From: Symbiodinium natans
Taxonomy: Eukaryota; Sar; Dinophyceae; Suessiales; Symbiodiniaceae
Length of the DNA stretch: 64,000 bases
Assembly: GCA_905221605.1 (NCBI GenBank)
Contig: CAJNDS010002386.1
Location: 310,001-374,000, forward strand
Reading direction: 5' to 3'
This document shows positions 53,994 to 64,000 of the stretch, piece by piece. Position 1 is the stretch's first letter. The number at the start of each line of letters is the position of its first letter. Position numbers and translations under genes: made by a program. The notes beneath the pieces were generated by a model. That model made no database searches. It was not told the DNA's origin and saw only the letters and a program-made list of their open reading frames with translations.

Positions 53994-55250
53994 GGTGCGG
54001 TTGTGAAGTTCGAAGCGTCCACGCAGACCGAGTGGGAAGAAGCGGATCCAGAATGGCATAAGAGAGGCGCATCAATGAGACTGCCAATGGATGCCTTCCG
54101 ATGTGCCTTTGACTCACGCTCTGCCACCCCGGACGCCATGCAAGAGGCCGCAAGGCATGCAAGCCTGAGGAGCACTCAATGCAAAGACAATCAACAAGTC
54201 CGACAAGTCACGCACTCTGACAATGACACCGTCGAGTGCAAAGATCCTGCATTCGATAGTGAGAAGTCCAACACGTGTCCGGGAAGCCTTGCGCCACAAG
54301 CATGCGGACCAAAGTTCAGTGTCTCCCAGAGTGATCGTCCAGACAAACTATCGGAGATAACGCCTGCGGACGCGCGTGCAGATGCAGCTTGCAAAGAAGA
54401 TGTGACTGAGTACACTGCTTTGTCTTCGCGGAAGGGATTTGGCGGCGCAGGGTACCAGAAGAATCGCAAAGAGCGTGAAGTGACAAAGATGACCGGTGGT
54501 GAGGGCGACTTTTTGGAGCAGACAGCATTTCAGGACGTTCAGGAATCAATCATAGCTACGGCTGATTTTGCTGCAGAGGTTCCTCCGTCGACTGAGCTGA
54601 GCCCAGCGGTGGCCAAAATGTCCAAAGTTCAACGGCTGGAGCGGCAGGAGTTCGTGGCAGCTCCTTGTTGGACTGCGTTGAAGGGCGAGTTGAGTACATC
54701 GTTGTGGTGCGGACACCAAGCGAGCATTGACAGCTTCCATTCTCACCATGGTCACGTCAGTCAACACGTGAATGGCAATCAAACCGACAGGGAGAGGAGT
54801 TCTTGGAGTTCTTGGACTTCTTATCGCAATGCTTTTGTCCCCAAGCTAGCTTTGGGCAAGGCCCGACAAGTCAAGAACTTGGCCATGTCAGAACGTTCGG
54901 ATCATGGATCCGCACGCTCTGCGCGCTCACAGACAAGTGGCCGCATGTGTTGGCCTGGCTCCAACATGGAAGTTCCGCCCCTGCCAGCCCCTCCTGAAAA
55001 CCATCCCTTGCTCACCCCTCGCACTGGCGCATGCGCCTGGCAGACGACGCCGAAGCAAGCCAAGCAAACGCCTTTCGTGCCAAGACTTCCTTTGTCTGAG
55101 CGAGTTCGAGCTGCACGAGGCACTCCGCGCGGACTTGACAAGGCAGGCTGTGGTCTTGCGATGTCGTGCAACCGCCTTGCCCCTTGCAGCTCGCAAGTAG
55201 CTGAAGTATATCAGTATATAGAAGTACGACCCCTAATGATTGCGACGTAG
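53994..55250 (+). CDS. Long uncharacterised open frame, about 417 codons
   Basis: The frame is open from a TGA at 53991 to the TAG at 55248-55250. The first ATG is at 54075 (MRLPMDAFRCAF). The sequence just before it (VVKFEASTQTEWEEADPEWH) also looks coding, so an upstream exon may splice in near 53994 (GAG|G). The protein is polar, rich in Ser, Ala, Gln, Asp and Glu, without membrane segments. It carries a Pro-rich stretch near residues 318-345 and a basic Arg/Pro tail containing PFVPRLPLSERVRAARGTPR. This is long for a chance frame in this window and is the best single-exon protein here outside the retrotransposon. Function unknown. Confidence 0.6.
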   Translation, partial: GAVVKFEASTQTEWEEADPEWHKRGASMRLPMDAFRCAFDSRSATPDAMQEAARHASLRSTQCKDNQQVRQVTHSDNDTVECKDPAFDSEKSNTCPGSLAPQACGPKFSVSQSDRPDKLSEITPADARADAACKEDVTEYTALSSRKGFGGAGYQKNRKEREVTKMTGGEGDFLEQTAFQDVQESIIATADFAAEVPPSTELSPAVAKMSKVQRLERQEFVAAPCWTALKGELSTSLWCGHQASIDSFHSHHGHVSQHVNGNQTDRERSSWSSWTSYRNAFVPKLALGKARQVKNLAMSERSDHGSARSARSQTSGRMCWPGSNMEVPPLPAPPENHPLLTPRTGACAWQTTPKQAKQTPFVPRLPLSERVRAARGTPRGLDKAGCGLAMSCNRLAPCSSQVAEVYQYIEVRPLMIAT

Positions 55251-55389
55251 CTTACAGTACTCAGTACATTCACTGTGTCAACCCAATCTGCTCATGTAGG
55301 AGGTCTTCTCGATCAGCACCCCGCACCTGCCCGGACAGATCTCAGGAGGGGTTTGGGACGGGCACGGCTCTGCGAGATCTTGTTAGCTC

Positions 55390-55413
55390 AGTCTCTCTCT
55401 CTCTCTCTCTCTC
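55390..55413. repeat. (CT)n microsatellite
   Basis: Pure CT run, about 24 nt. Confidence 0.9.
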
Positions 55414-55555
55414 GCATGGGCGTCTTGTTAAGGACCTGATGGGGCCAGGTCAAGCTCCTCTGGCCTGGTTAGGTTTGGTTTGGCTGAGCGGCAGAGCATT
55501 CAACCGAACGCGCCCCCTCAGGTTTGCAAAGCATGCTTCAAGCAAGTCTTGAAAC

Positions 55556-55663
55556 ATGTCAGGAAGCGCTAGCCCCAGCAGCTCCGACAGCAGCCTGGAC
55601 TCCTTGGATGTCTACTCTGACTGGGAGCGCGTGGCCTCGCACCTTGCACAAAGTGGCTTTTGA
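55556..55663 (+). CDS. Small open frame, Ser/Asp-rich, 35 codons
   Basis: ATG at 55556 reads MSGSASPSSSDSSLDSLDVY and then SDWERVASHLAQSGF to a TGA. The composition is unlike random sequence and there is an AG|G about 35 bp upstream, so it may be a short protein or a terminal exon. The other two frames are less coding-like. Confidence 0.35.
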   Translation: MSGSASPSSSDSSLDSLDVYSDWERVASHLAQSGF

Positions 55664-56570
55664 GGGATCCCAGAGAGCAGGAAGCTCGGTGAAGATCGAT
55701 TGTAGACGGATGTAGATGGTGAATGATGGTGGCAGATGCAGTGGTAGCACATCAGCAGGCTCATGTATTGGCGCTCAGCGGATGTTTGCCTCATGCCAAG
55801 GATGGAAACATCAGCTTCCGGCGTGCAAGAGGCACAAAGAGCCGACTGTGATCTCTACATCTGACTACCTCTTGGAATCAAATGTCAGAAATCGCTATGC
55901 CATTATCTGCATACATGTTGTACCATCCCGGCCACCGGCTCGCCACTTCCCACCGAGTGCATTGAAACGAAGTGGAATTCAGGTGCCTCCTTCCACAAGG
56001 GCTCCACCAGCTGTTACCCTCACAAACCCTTTCGAGGCCAAGTGTGCCGTCATTTTGCAAAATACAACCTCGTAACACAAACATACCAAGACATGCGCAA
56101 CTGGATGTCTCATGGAAACATATAGTTATTTAATTGATTCATTGTGTATCATTGTGTAGAGCTTTCAGAATGTGGCGCACATGTGGACTTTGCCTTCCGG
56201 AGTTCTGAAGGTTGCCTTGACTCAGCGAAGTCTTCGACAGTTCGGCTCAGTCCGCACCTCAGATGCGGCGCAACGGGCGCAAGGGCTGACAACGCGAAGT
56301 GCATGATAGCTTGAGAGCCATGTCACGCCATGTCGTGAGTATATCGGCGAGCAGCGGGAGAGTAGAGAAGTAACTAAACAATGAATTGAAAACATACACA
56401 CCCCATATACTTCGGGCGCCCACTTTGCCTGGAAGAGCCCTCAGCATCACCCTGCTGTCGTGCACAGCAAAAGCTGTCGCACGCAGGATGAACTGCATAT
56501 CCGGATTTCGGCTGACAGCAAAAGCATCGATGATTCGCCGCTTTTACGAGCTTAAAGTGGCCGAGGGCTG

Positions 56571-56680
56571 TTGATCTTCGGAGAGACGATCACTGAGGAA
56601 GTTGTAAACACTGTTGAGTTTTCTGTGGTTTCCGATGTGGAGCGCAGAAGCTCAATGCTCCAGATTACTCACAAAGGTAC
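56571..56680 (+). CDS. Candidate exon, unidentified protein
   Basis: The frame reads LIFGETITEEVVNTVEFSVV, then SDVERRSSMLQITHKG, up to an AAAG|GTACTT donor. Alternating hydrophobic and acidic residues suggest beta strands. The family was not recognised. Confidence 0.45.
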
Positions 56681-57532
56681 TTTCGTGAAGCATTGGTGGC
56701 CTCTCAACCCTGAAGGACAGTCGTCCTTGCCAGGGTCTTTCTTCCACACGACGTCTGACACCTCAAACTAGTTGCCTCACGCGTCCAGGTTTTCTGCGCT
56801 CGGGTCGCTCTCCGGAGAAATCGCGCAAGGGCTGAATTGCAGGCAGCTGGCCCGCGTGGACCCGCTACGGTAAGCAGAGCTCATCCTGGAGTCGGTGCAC
56901 GTCGGTGTGGTCCAGTGGTAGCGTGTGCTGCCATCTGGAATGCATTCGGAACACTCTGAGCTGTTCATGCCCGTCCGGCATGCCCTGGGGTCGGCAAAGG
57001 CTCAGACTCTGGCGTCTCTGCTTAGCGCCTTTTCCGTGAGCTCTATTTGCCCATGTCTGACGGATGGGGTGCTGCCAGAAGCGCCGTCTGTTATTTGTTG
57101 TGTTTCTCTTCGCTTTGCATCACCCTCAGACGTAGGAGCTTGCGTGCTTGAGAGGTTTGGTAGGTGCACGCTGTGATGGTGTGTCGCGCGTTTCTGTTTG
57201 GCCATATCACGTGGCTGACGCCGAACATGCGGCAAATGATTGCAAATGTCTCCTCAACGAATGAAACGTGTCGGCACGCGAGGAAACATACACGAACGAA
57301 ATCAAAAGGCCAAGAGTTGTACTTCGAAGGGCTTCGAACATCCACGCGGTAAAACTAAGCTTACAATTTGATGGGACTTCGATGATACTCTTCGAGATTC
57401 TCTGGGGTGCGGCCATGTAGATCTAGAGATGTAACACCACCACGCCGAGGGCGTGGAGCAACATGTGCGAATCACAACTGGTGAAATATGAACTAAGGAA
57501 GGAACGGAACGGATCGATTCGAGAGAGGGAGA

Positions 57533-57650
57533 GTGTGTGTGTGTGTGTGTGTGTCGTGTGTGTGTGTGTGTGTTAGAAAAGAATGAAAGAAAAGAGAGAG
57601 AGAAAGAAAGACGAATGAAAGAAAGAATGAAAGAAAGAATGAAAGAAAGC
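57533..57650. repeat. (GT)n then (GAAA/GAAT)n microsatellites
   Basis: GT repeats interrupted once by TCGT, followed after a short gap by GAGA and AAAGAATG units. Confidence 0.93.
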
Positions 57651-58422
57651 AAAGGCCATTGATGTCCTGCGTCGGGGACACACGGGGTGTGGAATTCGCG
57701 GCACCACCCCCCAAGCCATCACCATACCCGAAACCAGATCTGGAGGCGTGGCAGATGAAGTGTATCCGCGCACCGAGGTGCGCGACGCGCAAGGACGCGC
57801 GAGGGTTCGACATCAGACTCACTCCCACCCCAAAAAATCTAATCAGCAACCTAAAGAAGAAAGAGCAAGGCACGGCAAGGCACGAGGATGACATGGACAA
57901 TCACTGATTCCGGATGCCCAGATTTAAAAGCGCTTGCTCTCTGCCAGCTGACTGGGACATTGCACACTCCTGCAAGGCACGCAGCCTCAGCGGCAGCATG
58001 CGAAGCAACTTGATTCTCAATGGCAGGAGTTCTGTGTAAACATGCTTGCACCTACAATCTCCCGTTTCATTTCCTTTGCCAAGCCATGTCAGATCACGGC
58101 AGGTGATTTCAGCGTTTGTGGATTGTATGGCTGCGGCAAGGATGCTGAAGCACAGGTGTTGCGGAAGGCGGGCGGACACGTGCAAGAACTGCAGCTATCT
58201 GCAGCTATCATGTCAGCAGCAGCCTGGGCAATGCACTTCCATTGCCGTACCTGCAATTGCACGGCACGCAAGCTGTATAGGCTTCAGTTTACTGTAGCAA
58301 TGCAAAGCTAGACGATGCCTGGAGAGCAGCAGGTTTTTCATGCATCAGGGAGTGGGTGGAGGGGGCTGGAGTGAAAGGTTGGCAGGAAACCGTGGCTTTG
58401 GGCGGATGGGTGGGGGCAATGC

Positions 58423-58424
<2 letters not shown>

Positions 58425-58490
<66 letters not shown>
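58425..58490. repeat. Poly-G run, 66 nt
   Basis: Sixty-six uninterrupted Gs. The length may be approximate, as homopolymers this long are hard to sequence. Confidence 0.95.
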
Positions 58491-58838
58491 CGCACGAGGG
58501 TGGTCGATGGCTGGATTCGGTTTGAATTGAAACCTGGCGGGTGGAGGCTGATTGATGCTGTGGCAAGATACGGTACGTTGTCGTGTTGCGCACGCTTGCA
58601 GGCACATCAGGCATGCATGCATAGTTGCGCACCTGCTCGCTTGTGTGCGCCCTTGACCCTTCTTTGTGCGCACGCCTGCTTGCCGGCACACCTGCTTGGT
58701 CAGTCCTCGCTTGCTTTGTTGCTGCATGCGCGCACTCTTTCTGGCACGAACGCATTTCAGATGCATGCATGCAACAAGTGCGCACCTGTTCCAGGAAGCG
58801 ATGCGGCACAGCTGATACTAACTATGCCTTGTCTGTAG

Positions 58839-58991
58839 GTCATCCGGGATCTCGAACAGCAACTGCAGGCGGATGATGCCTCCACTTCCAGAGAAGATCA
58901 CAGGCGGCATATACATGATTATCCTCTCTCAGGCCCAAACCCTGGAGCTGGAAGCCCTGAAGGCCCAGGTCGCGACAGCATAGGCGGGTGA
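58839..58991 (+). CDS. Candidate terminal exon, unidentified protein
   Basis: TCTGTAG|G opens a frame VIRDLEQQLQADDASTSRED, then HRRHIHDYPLSGPNPGAGSP and EGPGRDSIGG, to a TGA. The first part looks like the end of a coiled coil, followed by a Gly/Pro-rich tail. The family was not recognised. Confidence 0.5.
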   Translation, partial: VIRDLEQQLQADDASTSREDHRRHIHDYPLSGPNPGAGSPEGPGRDSIGG

Positions 58992-59242
58992 CCCATTTCT
59001 GCCGTGCCTTTCGAGTTATTGCTGAATGCGGGTTCCATCTGGCTACTGAAGGGGAACTCGGCATTCAACAAGACCGGCATTCAACAAGACCGCCTAGCCC
59101 CATGAGGCCTGACAGCGGGTGCATGTTCGCAATGTGTCGTCGGATGCTCAGTCTCTCAGTCTGACCCCTGCTTAGTAGCGGTCATGGAAGTAGGGTCACC
59201 ATACAGCACACATCATTGCACACGTTGCACATTTATAGAATA

Positions 59243-59298
59243 TACGTATATATATATATATATATAAGTCTATATATGCATATATATATATATATACA
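59243..59298. repeat. (TA)n microsatellite
   Basis: Two TATATA blocks separated by AAGTC and GCA. Confidence 0.95.
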
Positions 59299-62200
59299 TT
59301 GCAGGCACAAGCTGGCAATCCAGCCCGCGGCTGAGGCAGCCTTCCAGAATTTTGCTGGCTCAATATTGCACGTGCTGCGCAAAAATAAATGCGCGCACTC
59401 ATCGTTTAAAGTACTACGTTTCAATTACGTCTTCCAGCAGCTTGCACAACTTGCACACCGACGATGTGCGATCCGCGCCATTGCGGGTGACAAGCCCTCT
59501 GTATGAGCTTCGGAGTTGTACTGCGCCTGGCAGCCTCTCCGACCTCCGAAAACAATCAACAGCTGATTGTTTTGTTTTTTCAAGACTTGCAAGTCGCCCA
59601 AGGCGACTTGGTGTGTCTTGCCAGAGTTGCAAGGCGGACTTTCTGGTAATCTGGGAGTTTTTGATGTACCTTTAGAATTGGAAAGCTTTGTTACATCATT
59701 GTGCCATATTTGTATCACGTTAAGTGGTCAATGGTCATTGTAAGTGAAGCGTGGGCTGATTCGAAAGTCAGCCGTTGCGAATGTTGAAATATGAGGCAAC
59801 ATGAGGAATGCCACAGGCACTGCCATGCCGTGGGTAACTGTGGGTACCTCTCACCTCCCATCGCAGAGCGCGCAGTGAAAACCGCAGCGGCAATGGGATG
59901 CACACAAGTTTGAGGGCTGGGTGCGCAGCCATATTTCTTAGACTCATAGAGTAAAAAAACAGGGTGCAACTTACAGTGTTATTCTGAGCAAAGCCTGGTC
60001 AAGTGGTTAGGCACCGAAATCCAAGAAAATAACGCCGTTTCTGCTAGCCCCGAAAACAACTTCCAGATGCCATGCGCGGCAGGAGTGATGCAATGCCAGC
60101 AAGAGCGGGTATGCGGCGGGAGTAGCTAAGACTTTTGAAAGGCAGCTACTCGTAGATTCTAGATGCCTCTGCAGCACAGCATTGATGACATTTATGCCTG
60201 CACGAGCTTCTCACTGTTTCCAGCGAGAACACAGCCAAGAGAAAATCCCATCGGTGTTTCTAGATTCTACATCCTGAAGGAGGGGTTTGGGCAGGATCCC
60301 GCCTTGTTGTGGCCGACGCGAAAGATGCGCACAGGCGTCTTCTGGAGGTGGTGGGTGGGCTCAGTGGGCTCAGTGGGCTCGTCGGGTTTGCGGTGACAGG
60401 GGTTCGGGTAACAAGGGGGTAGGGGGTAGGCGTTTGGGTGTGGGGTTAGGGGGAGCCACAGATGCCCGTGCCCAAACATTTTGATCCTTAAGACAACAAG
60501 TTTGGCTCATTCTGGGATACCTGAGGTCTCCATGGAAACGCCTCAACGCTATCTGAACGCTCCTACGCAAACGGGGATTGCTGGACCGTCCGAAGCCCCT
60601 GAAAAGGTCTTCCGTTTTGGTACGCGAACCGGTATTGGGTCGTTGGTGGTTTTCAGCAAAGGAGTCTGCCCAGAGCAGCGATGGGGAAGGGGGGGGGGCT
60701 GGAGGGTAGGACGCGGCATGCAGCCGGCTTGGGATTTGGTAGGGGTCAGGCGGGGGGGGTCCGAGTTGTGCGAGAGCGGAAATTGCCTCACCGACGCTCA
60801 CCATCGCTCACCCCCAGCTTTGCGGGGATCGGCGGATTCCTCAACTTACCAAGCTTCGATGTGCCTCTCGAAGTTCGAAGGCTTAGTTTGAAGGAGAGCA
60901 TCCCTCGAAACAGCATGCTAGCACGTGCCATGTTCTGCAATGTCACTCACTTGGCTAGGTCTATGCTGCTGCTTCGCAAAGGCAATGCATGAGGAGCTGT
61001 CCTCGACCCTCAGCTAAGTCAGCTAAGCTTACTAGAGTTTGCACTTTCGTGGCGATGCCAAAGTAAAGTCGAGAGTCCAGAAATGTCTAGAACTCAGCTT
61101 CCAGCCACGACATGGTGCGGCGTTGTGAGTTTCATAACTTTCTGAAGCCTGGCCGCTGCTTTGAAGCGTCAAACGAAGTGTGCCACAGCCATGGCGCGGC
61201 TGGGGCTGTTGGCCCTCCTGGCCTCACGCCAAGAGAAGCATAGAGACTGTAGCCGGTGTAGCGATTTTCATGAGGTACCGGGAAAGTACGGAGTCATTCT
61301 GTCAGCACGCCATGCCTAGCTACCACTGCAAGGCCCTTTGTGCAGATGTGGGCCAGGGTCATCTTCACAAGCGGGCTCTGCGAAGGTCATCGGCTGTCAG
61401 ATTTACCGCCCTGCATATCACGTCTTTGACACTCAATCCCACAAAAGGAGTGAGGCGGGTCCTGCGTCTCTGGTTTCGCCAGTGCCACTGACTCCTTTGA
61501 GCAGTGATGCCAGGTCCCAAGCAGTGATCACATTGAGAGATCCTTTAGGGCTGAGAGGCCAAGACCGAAAAGACCAGGCAGAGAGTCATGTCACTTTGTT
61601 TTGATGAAAAACAGGAATTTTGCTGTGCTGGCATTCACCCTTGAACTCGCTGGGGCCATTGCGTCTCTGCAGAGTCACCTGCCTCGAAATGGCCACTGAT
61701 ACCCCACCCTTCAGACCATTCATGGGCTGCATGTGGGTCACACATGTACGGTGGGGATGTCACTCCAAGTGCGAACAAGGGCTTTAGTGAGGTTTAGGGC
61801 GGAATTAAGGCGTCTTGGGGAGTCCTCGCATTGCGTGGTGACGGTGGCAACGGTCACATCGGCAGGAACAGCATGCCTGTTACGACTGGATGTCAACTGA
61901 CCATTTGGACGGATTGTGTTCGTAGCGCGTTGATGCTGATGAACAGGTTACGTGAGGCTCGCAAAGCCAAGTGGTCACTGAAACGACACAGTCGTCGTGA
62001 AAGGCTGCAGTTTTTTGAGCCGCGCCCCTTTAACGAAGGCTTCTGTATCCGCGGTTAGGGGGTTCCCCTGTTCTGTCTGTTTTTGCGGGAGCGAGCGGCG
62101 CGAGGGCTCTTCTCTTGACTGTTTCAATAGTCATCTTGCTGTCACCATGCCTCGTTATTCTGTCGGTCCCAGTCGCTTTCCGGGACACAAATACTCTCAT

Positions 62201-62302
62201 GCGGAGAACTTCCCAAGTGCCACGGGATTGGATTGAAATTTGCCCCGAATTGCACGACCTTCACAGGGGATGGTGTCCCATTTGGTCCTGGAGCAAGCTG
62301 TG

Positions 62303-62440
62303 CGTTACTTAACTCCCTTACTTACATACTTATTTGCTTGCTTACTTGATTACTTGCTGAAATTTAATGCTTACTTGCTTACTTGCTACTAGTTACTTAC
62401 TACTACTTACTACTACAGTACTTGCTACTTCTTCCTACTA
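62303..62440. repeat. (CTTA)n/(CTTG)n simple repeat
   Basis: Irregular ACTTACTTGCTT units grading into ACTACTTACTACTAC. Confidence 0.9.
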
Positions 62441-62884
62441 CTGCTTGTTGAATGAGAAAACCAGGATCTGGTCTCCTTCCCACTGCCCACCTTTGTCGCC
62501 CGGCACGCCAACAAGTATAACAAAAATCTGTGCATGCTGCTTGCCCCTGCGTGATCCAATCGCAGCAGCCAGCATAGGTACAATACAGGGTGCTCTTCGC
62601 ACATGCGCTCTTCATGGGCATTAGAGTGGCAGGCATGCATACGGTGACAGTTTCAAGTCAATTCAAGTCTTCCTTTTTGCCGACGACACCTTCCACTGCG
62701 AACTCCCTTGAAAATGTCCACACTAACCCATAGAAGATTCATGTCAATCAGTTTCGCGCCTTGCTATTCGGACTCTGGATTTATGTTTTGGCCATGTATG
62801 GTTCACATAGCCCTCATCCATCAGGCACATGCTGTGTCGAGAACCGAGCTGGGAGAAGTCTCGCCGATACAGCCCACGCACAGA

Positions 62885-62940
62885 CAAACACAAACACAAG
62901 AACAAACACAAGCACAAACACAAACACAAACACAAACCCT
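62885..62940. repeat. (ACAAAC)n simple repeat
   Basis: Near-perfect hexamer repeats followed by CA-rich sequence to about 63000. Confidence 0.93.
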
Positions 62941-63115
62941 CAGACACACAAACCCGCATGCACGCACACATGCACGCAGGCAGCAGGCACGCAGGCACGC
63001 AGAGGCAGGCGCGCGCACGTGCACGGGCAGGCACTACTTGTAGCACGCATGCTCGCTCGCGCAAACAATGCAAGTGCAAGCCATTGCAAGCCTAGCGCAT
63101 CCTCTGCATCTTGAG

Positions 63116-63345
63116 CTTTGATGAGGAAGTGGCTTCTGCAGCAGAGCTGCAAGAAATCCAGAAGGCCCCGTGGTGTTGATGTTGCAGAGTGGGTTCAATC
63201 TGGAATGCATCAGGACTTGAAGGCATCAGAGGAGGACCGTGTTGGCGCCTCGGCTTCCCAGTCCTTGGTACTTGGGGACTATTACGACGGCTGTCAGGCC
63301 AAGATCACCATGCTGCAAAAGACTGCCGGGGATGCAGCCAGAGTC
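63116..63345 (+). CDS. Two candidate exons, unidentified protein
   Basis: About 63116-63164 reads FDEEVASAAELQEIQK, ending AAG|GCCCCG (possible GC donor). 63188-63345 follows GTTGCAG and reads EWVQSGMHQDLKASEEDRVG, then ASASQSLVLGDYYDGCQAKI and TMLQKTAGDAARV, before a GTTTCT donor. Both are coding-like and acidic. The phase between them does not join perfectly, so one boundary is wrong or they are not adjacent exons. Confidence 0.45.
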
Positions 63346-64000
63346 GTTTCTCCCCAGCATGGATTGCAATGATGTGCCAGACATAGTTGCCACGGAGCCA
63401 CACAGGGCTCCCCATGGCTGCTGCAATCTTCAGGTCTGAGACGATCATCTTACCATTGCGCATACCTACCCACGCAACGAGCGTGACTTTAATTTTGTGT
63501 TCGAGCGGGGCGTGAATGTACTGCGCGCCTCCCGCGACTGCTGAGGCAAGTCCCTCCCCCTAAGGCCCTACTCGCACTCACCTGCACATTTTTACTCTGG
63601 TACTTGCAGCCGCTTTTGATTTCCTACGTTGTGACAGCGAGTCACCAAAAAGTCATGCAGGACTTGACAGAGGGGAATCATGTCTGGCGCACTGGCGCGC
63701 CACCAAGAAAACGTGCACCGCAGACTGCCCGAAGCCTTGGTGCACAAGGCGCACGGCCTAGAAGGAGAAGATGCGCAGCACAAGTGGTGATCACCACTGG
63801 TTTTGCACCAACAATGGCAACGACATGCAATGACTCGGAAGCACAACGTGCGATGTGAAGGCGCTCGCTGAGGTGCAGAAGAAGCATGCGCCCTCATGTG
63901 GCTTTTTCTTCGCGTCTTTATAGGATCCATGCTACACGCTCCGACTGTCGCCACCTGGCAATCTTTCCATGCAACAGGGCACGACTGTAAGTGACTGCAC
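63346..64000. other. No confident gene to the window end
   Basis: An open frame at 63604-63858 starts after CTTGCAG, but its Arg/Ala-rich content is not convincing and no domain is recognisable. Confidence 0.4.

Larger units (their letters stand above)
56681..58838. other. No confident gene; several simple repeats
   Basis: Contains GT and GAAA runs (57533-57650) and the 66-nt G run (58425-58490). Frames across them (poly-Gly, poly-Pro, Ser/Phe/Leu) are repeat artefacts. Confidence 0.5.
58992..63115. other. No confident gene; simple repeats
   Basis: (TA)n at 59243-59298, (CTTA/CTTG)n at 62303-62440 and (ACAAAC)n at 62885-62940. Long frames at 60370-60804 (- strand) and 60481-60891 (+ strand) have no domains. 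Confidence 0.45.

Noticed and set aside
56905..56960. tRNA-like A box (TGGTCCAGTGGTAGCG)
   Set aside because: The following 60 bases lack a B box and cannot fold into a cloverleaf. Similar A-box-only hits at 55482 and 59998 were rejected for the same reason.
58289..58840. Poly-Pro and poly-Gly frames on both strands
   Set aside because: Created entirely by the G66 run.
1..64000. CRISPR arrays, bacterial operons, rRNA genes
   Set aside because: None seen. Repeats present are microsatellites, LTRs and the palindromic array, and no Shine-Dalgarno or operon layout exists.

Overview
The window looks like nuclear DNA of a dinoflagellate, most likely a Symbiodiniaceae-type alga. The reasons are: the two genes I could rebuild are split into many short exons; many of their introns start with GC instead of GT, and acceptors are almost always AG|G; a piece of the dinoflagellate spliced leader (ATTTTGGCTCAAG) sits inside the LTRs of a retrotransposon; and every gene I can support lies on the + strand, as in dinoflagellate unidirectional clusters. 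There are no bacterial features.

Layout. 1-5.2 kb holds candidate exons of unidentified, mostly helical or acidic proteins. 6.7-13.1 kb holds a DNMT2-type (tRNA cytosine-5) methyltransferase gene in at least 13 exons, with MTase motifs I, IV, VI, VIII, IX and X all found. 13.4-15.4 kb has weak candidate exons. 15.4-28.7 kb holds a class I SAM-dependent methyltransferase gene whose fourth recognised intron contains a complete 10,755-bp Ty1/copia-type LTR retrotransposon (16725-27479). That element has eye-identical 156-bp LTRs, a 5-bp target duplication (CCGAT), a primer site complementary to the tRNA-Asn anticodon arm, and a polypurine tract.

The retrotransposon is the centrepiece. Its first reading frame ends in a HAD-phosphatase-like domain. 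Its second (about 2,640 codons) reads coiled coil, Gag, CCCH zinc finger, protease, integrase, a Rossmann/C5-methyltransferase-like domain, reverse transcriptase, RNase H and a C-terminal Fe(II)/2-oxoglutarate dioxygenase-like domain with an HxD...H...R signature. So one element carries three non-standard enzyme-like domains, plus spliced-leader sequence in its LTR.

28-46.7 kb contains candidate exons of several unidentified genes and a ricin-B-lectin/Thr-rich (mucin-like) gene at 42.6-43.8 kb. 47.0-48.4 kb is a sharply AT-rich island with broken reading frames, one resembling a viral capsid protein. It abuts a tandem array built on a perfect 24-28 bp palindrome (48.43-49.16 kb). 49.2-64 kb has further candidate exons, a long uncharacterised open frame (54003-55250), telomere-like CCCTAAA sequence and many microsatellites, including a 66-base G run. 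Exon boundaries outside the two rebuilt genes are approximate. Most dinoflagellate exons are too short to recognise by eye, so many were surely missed.
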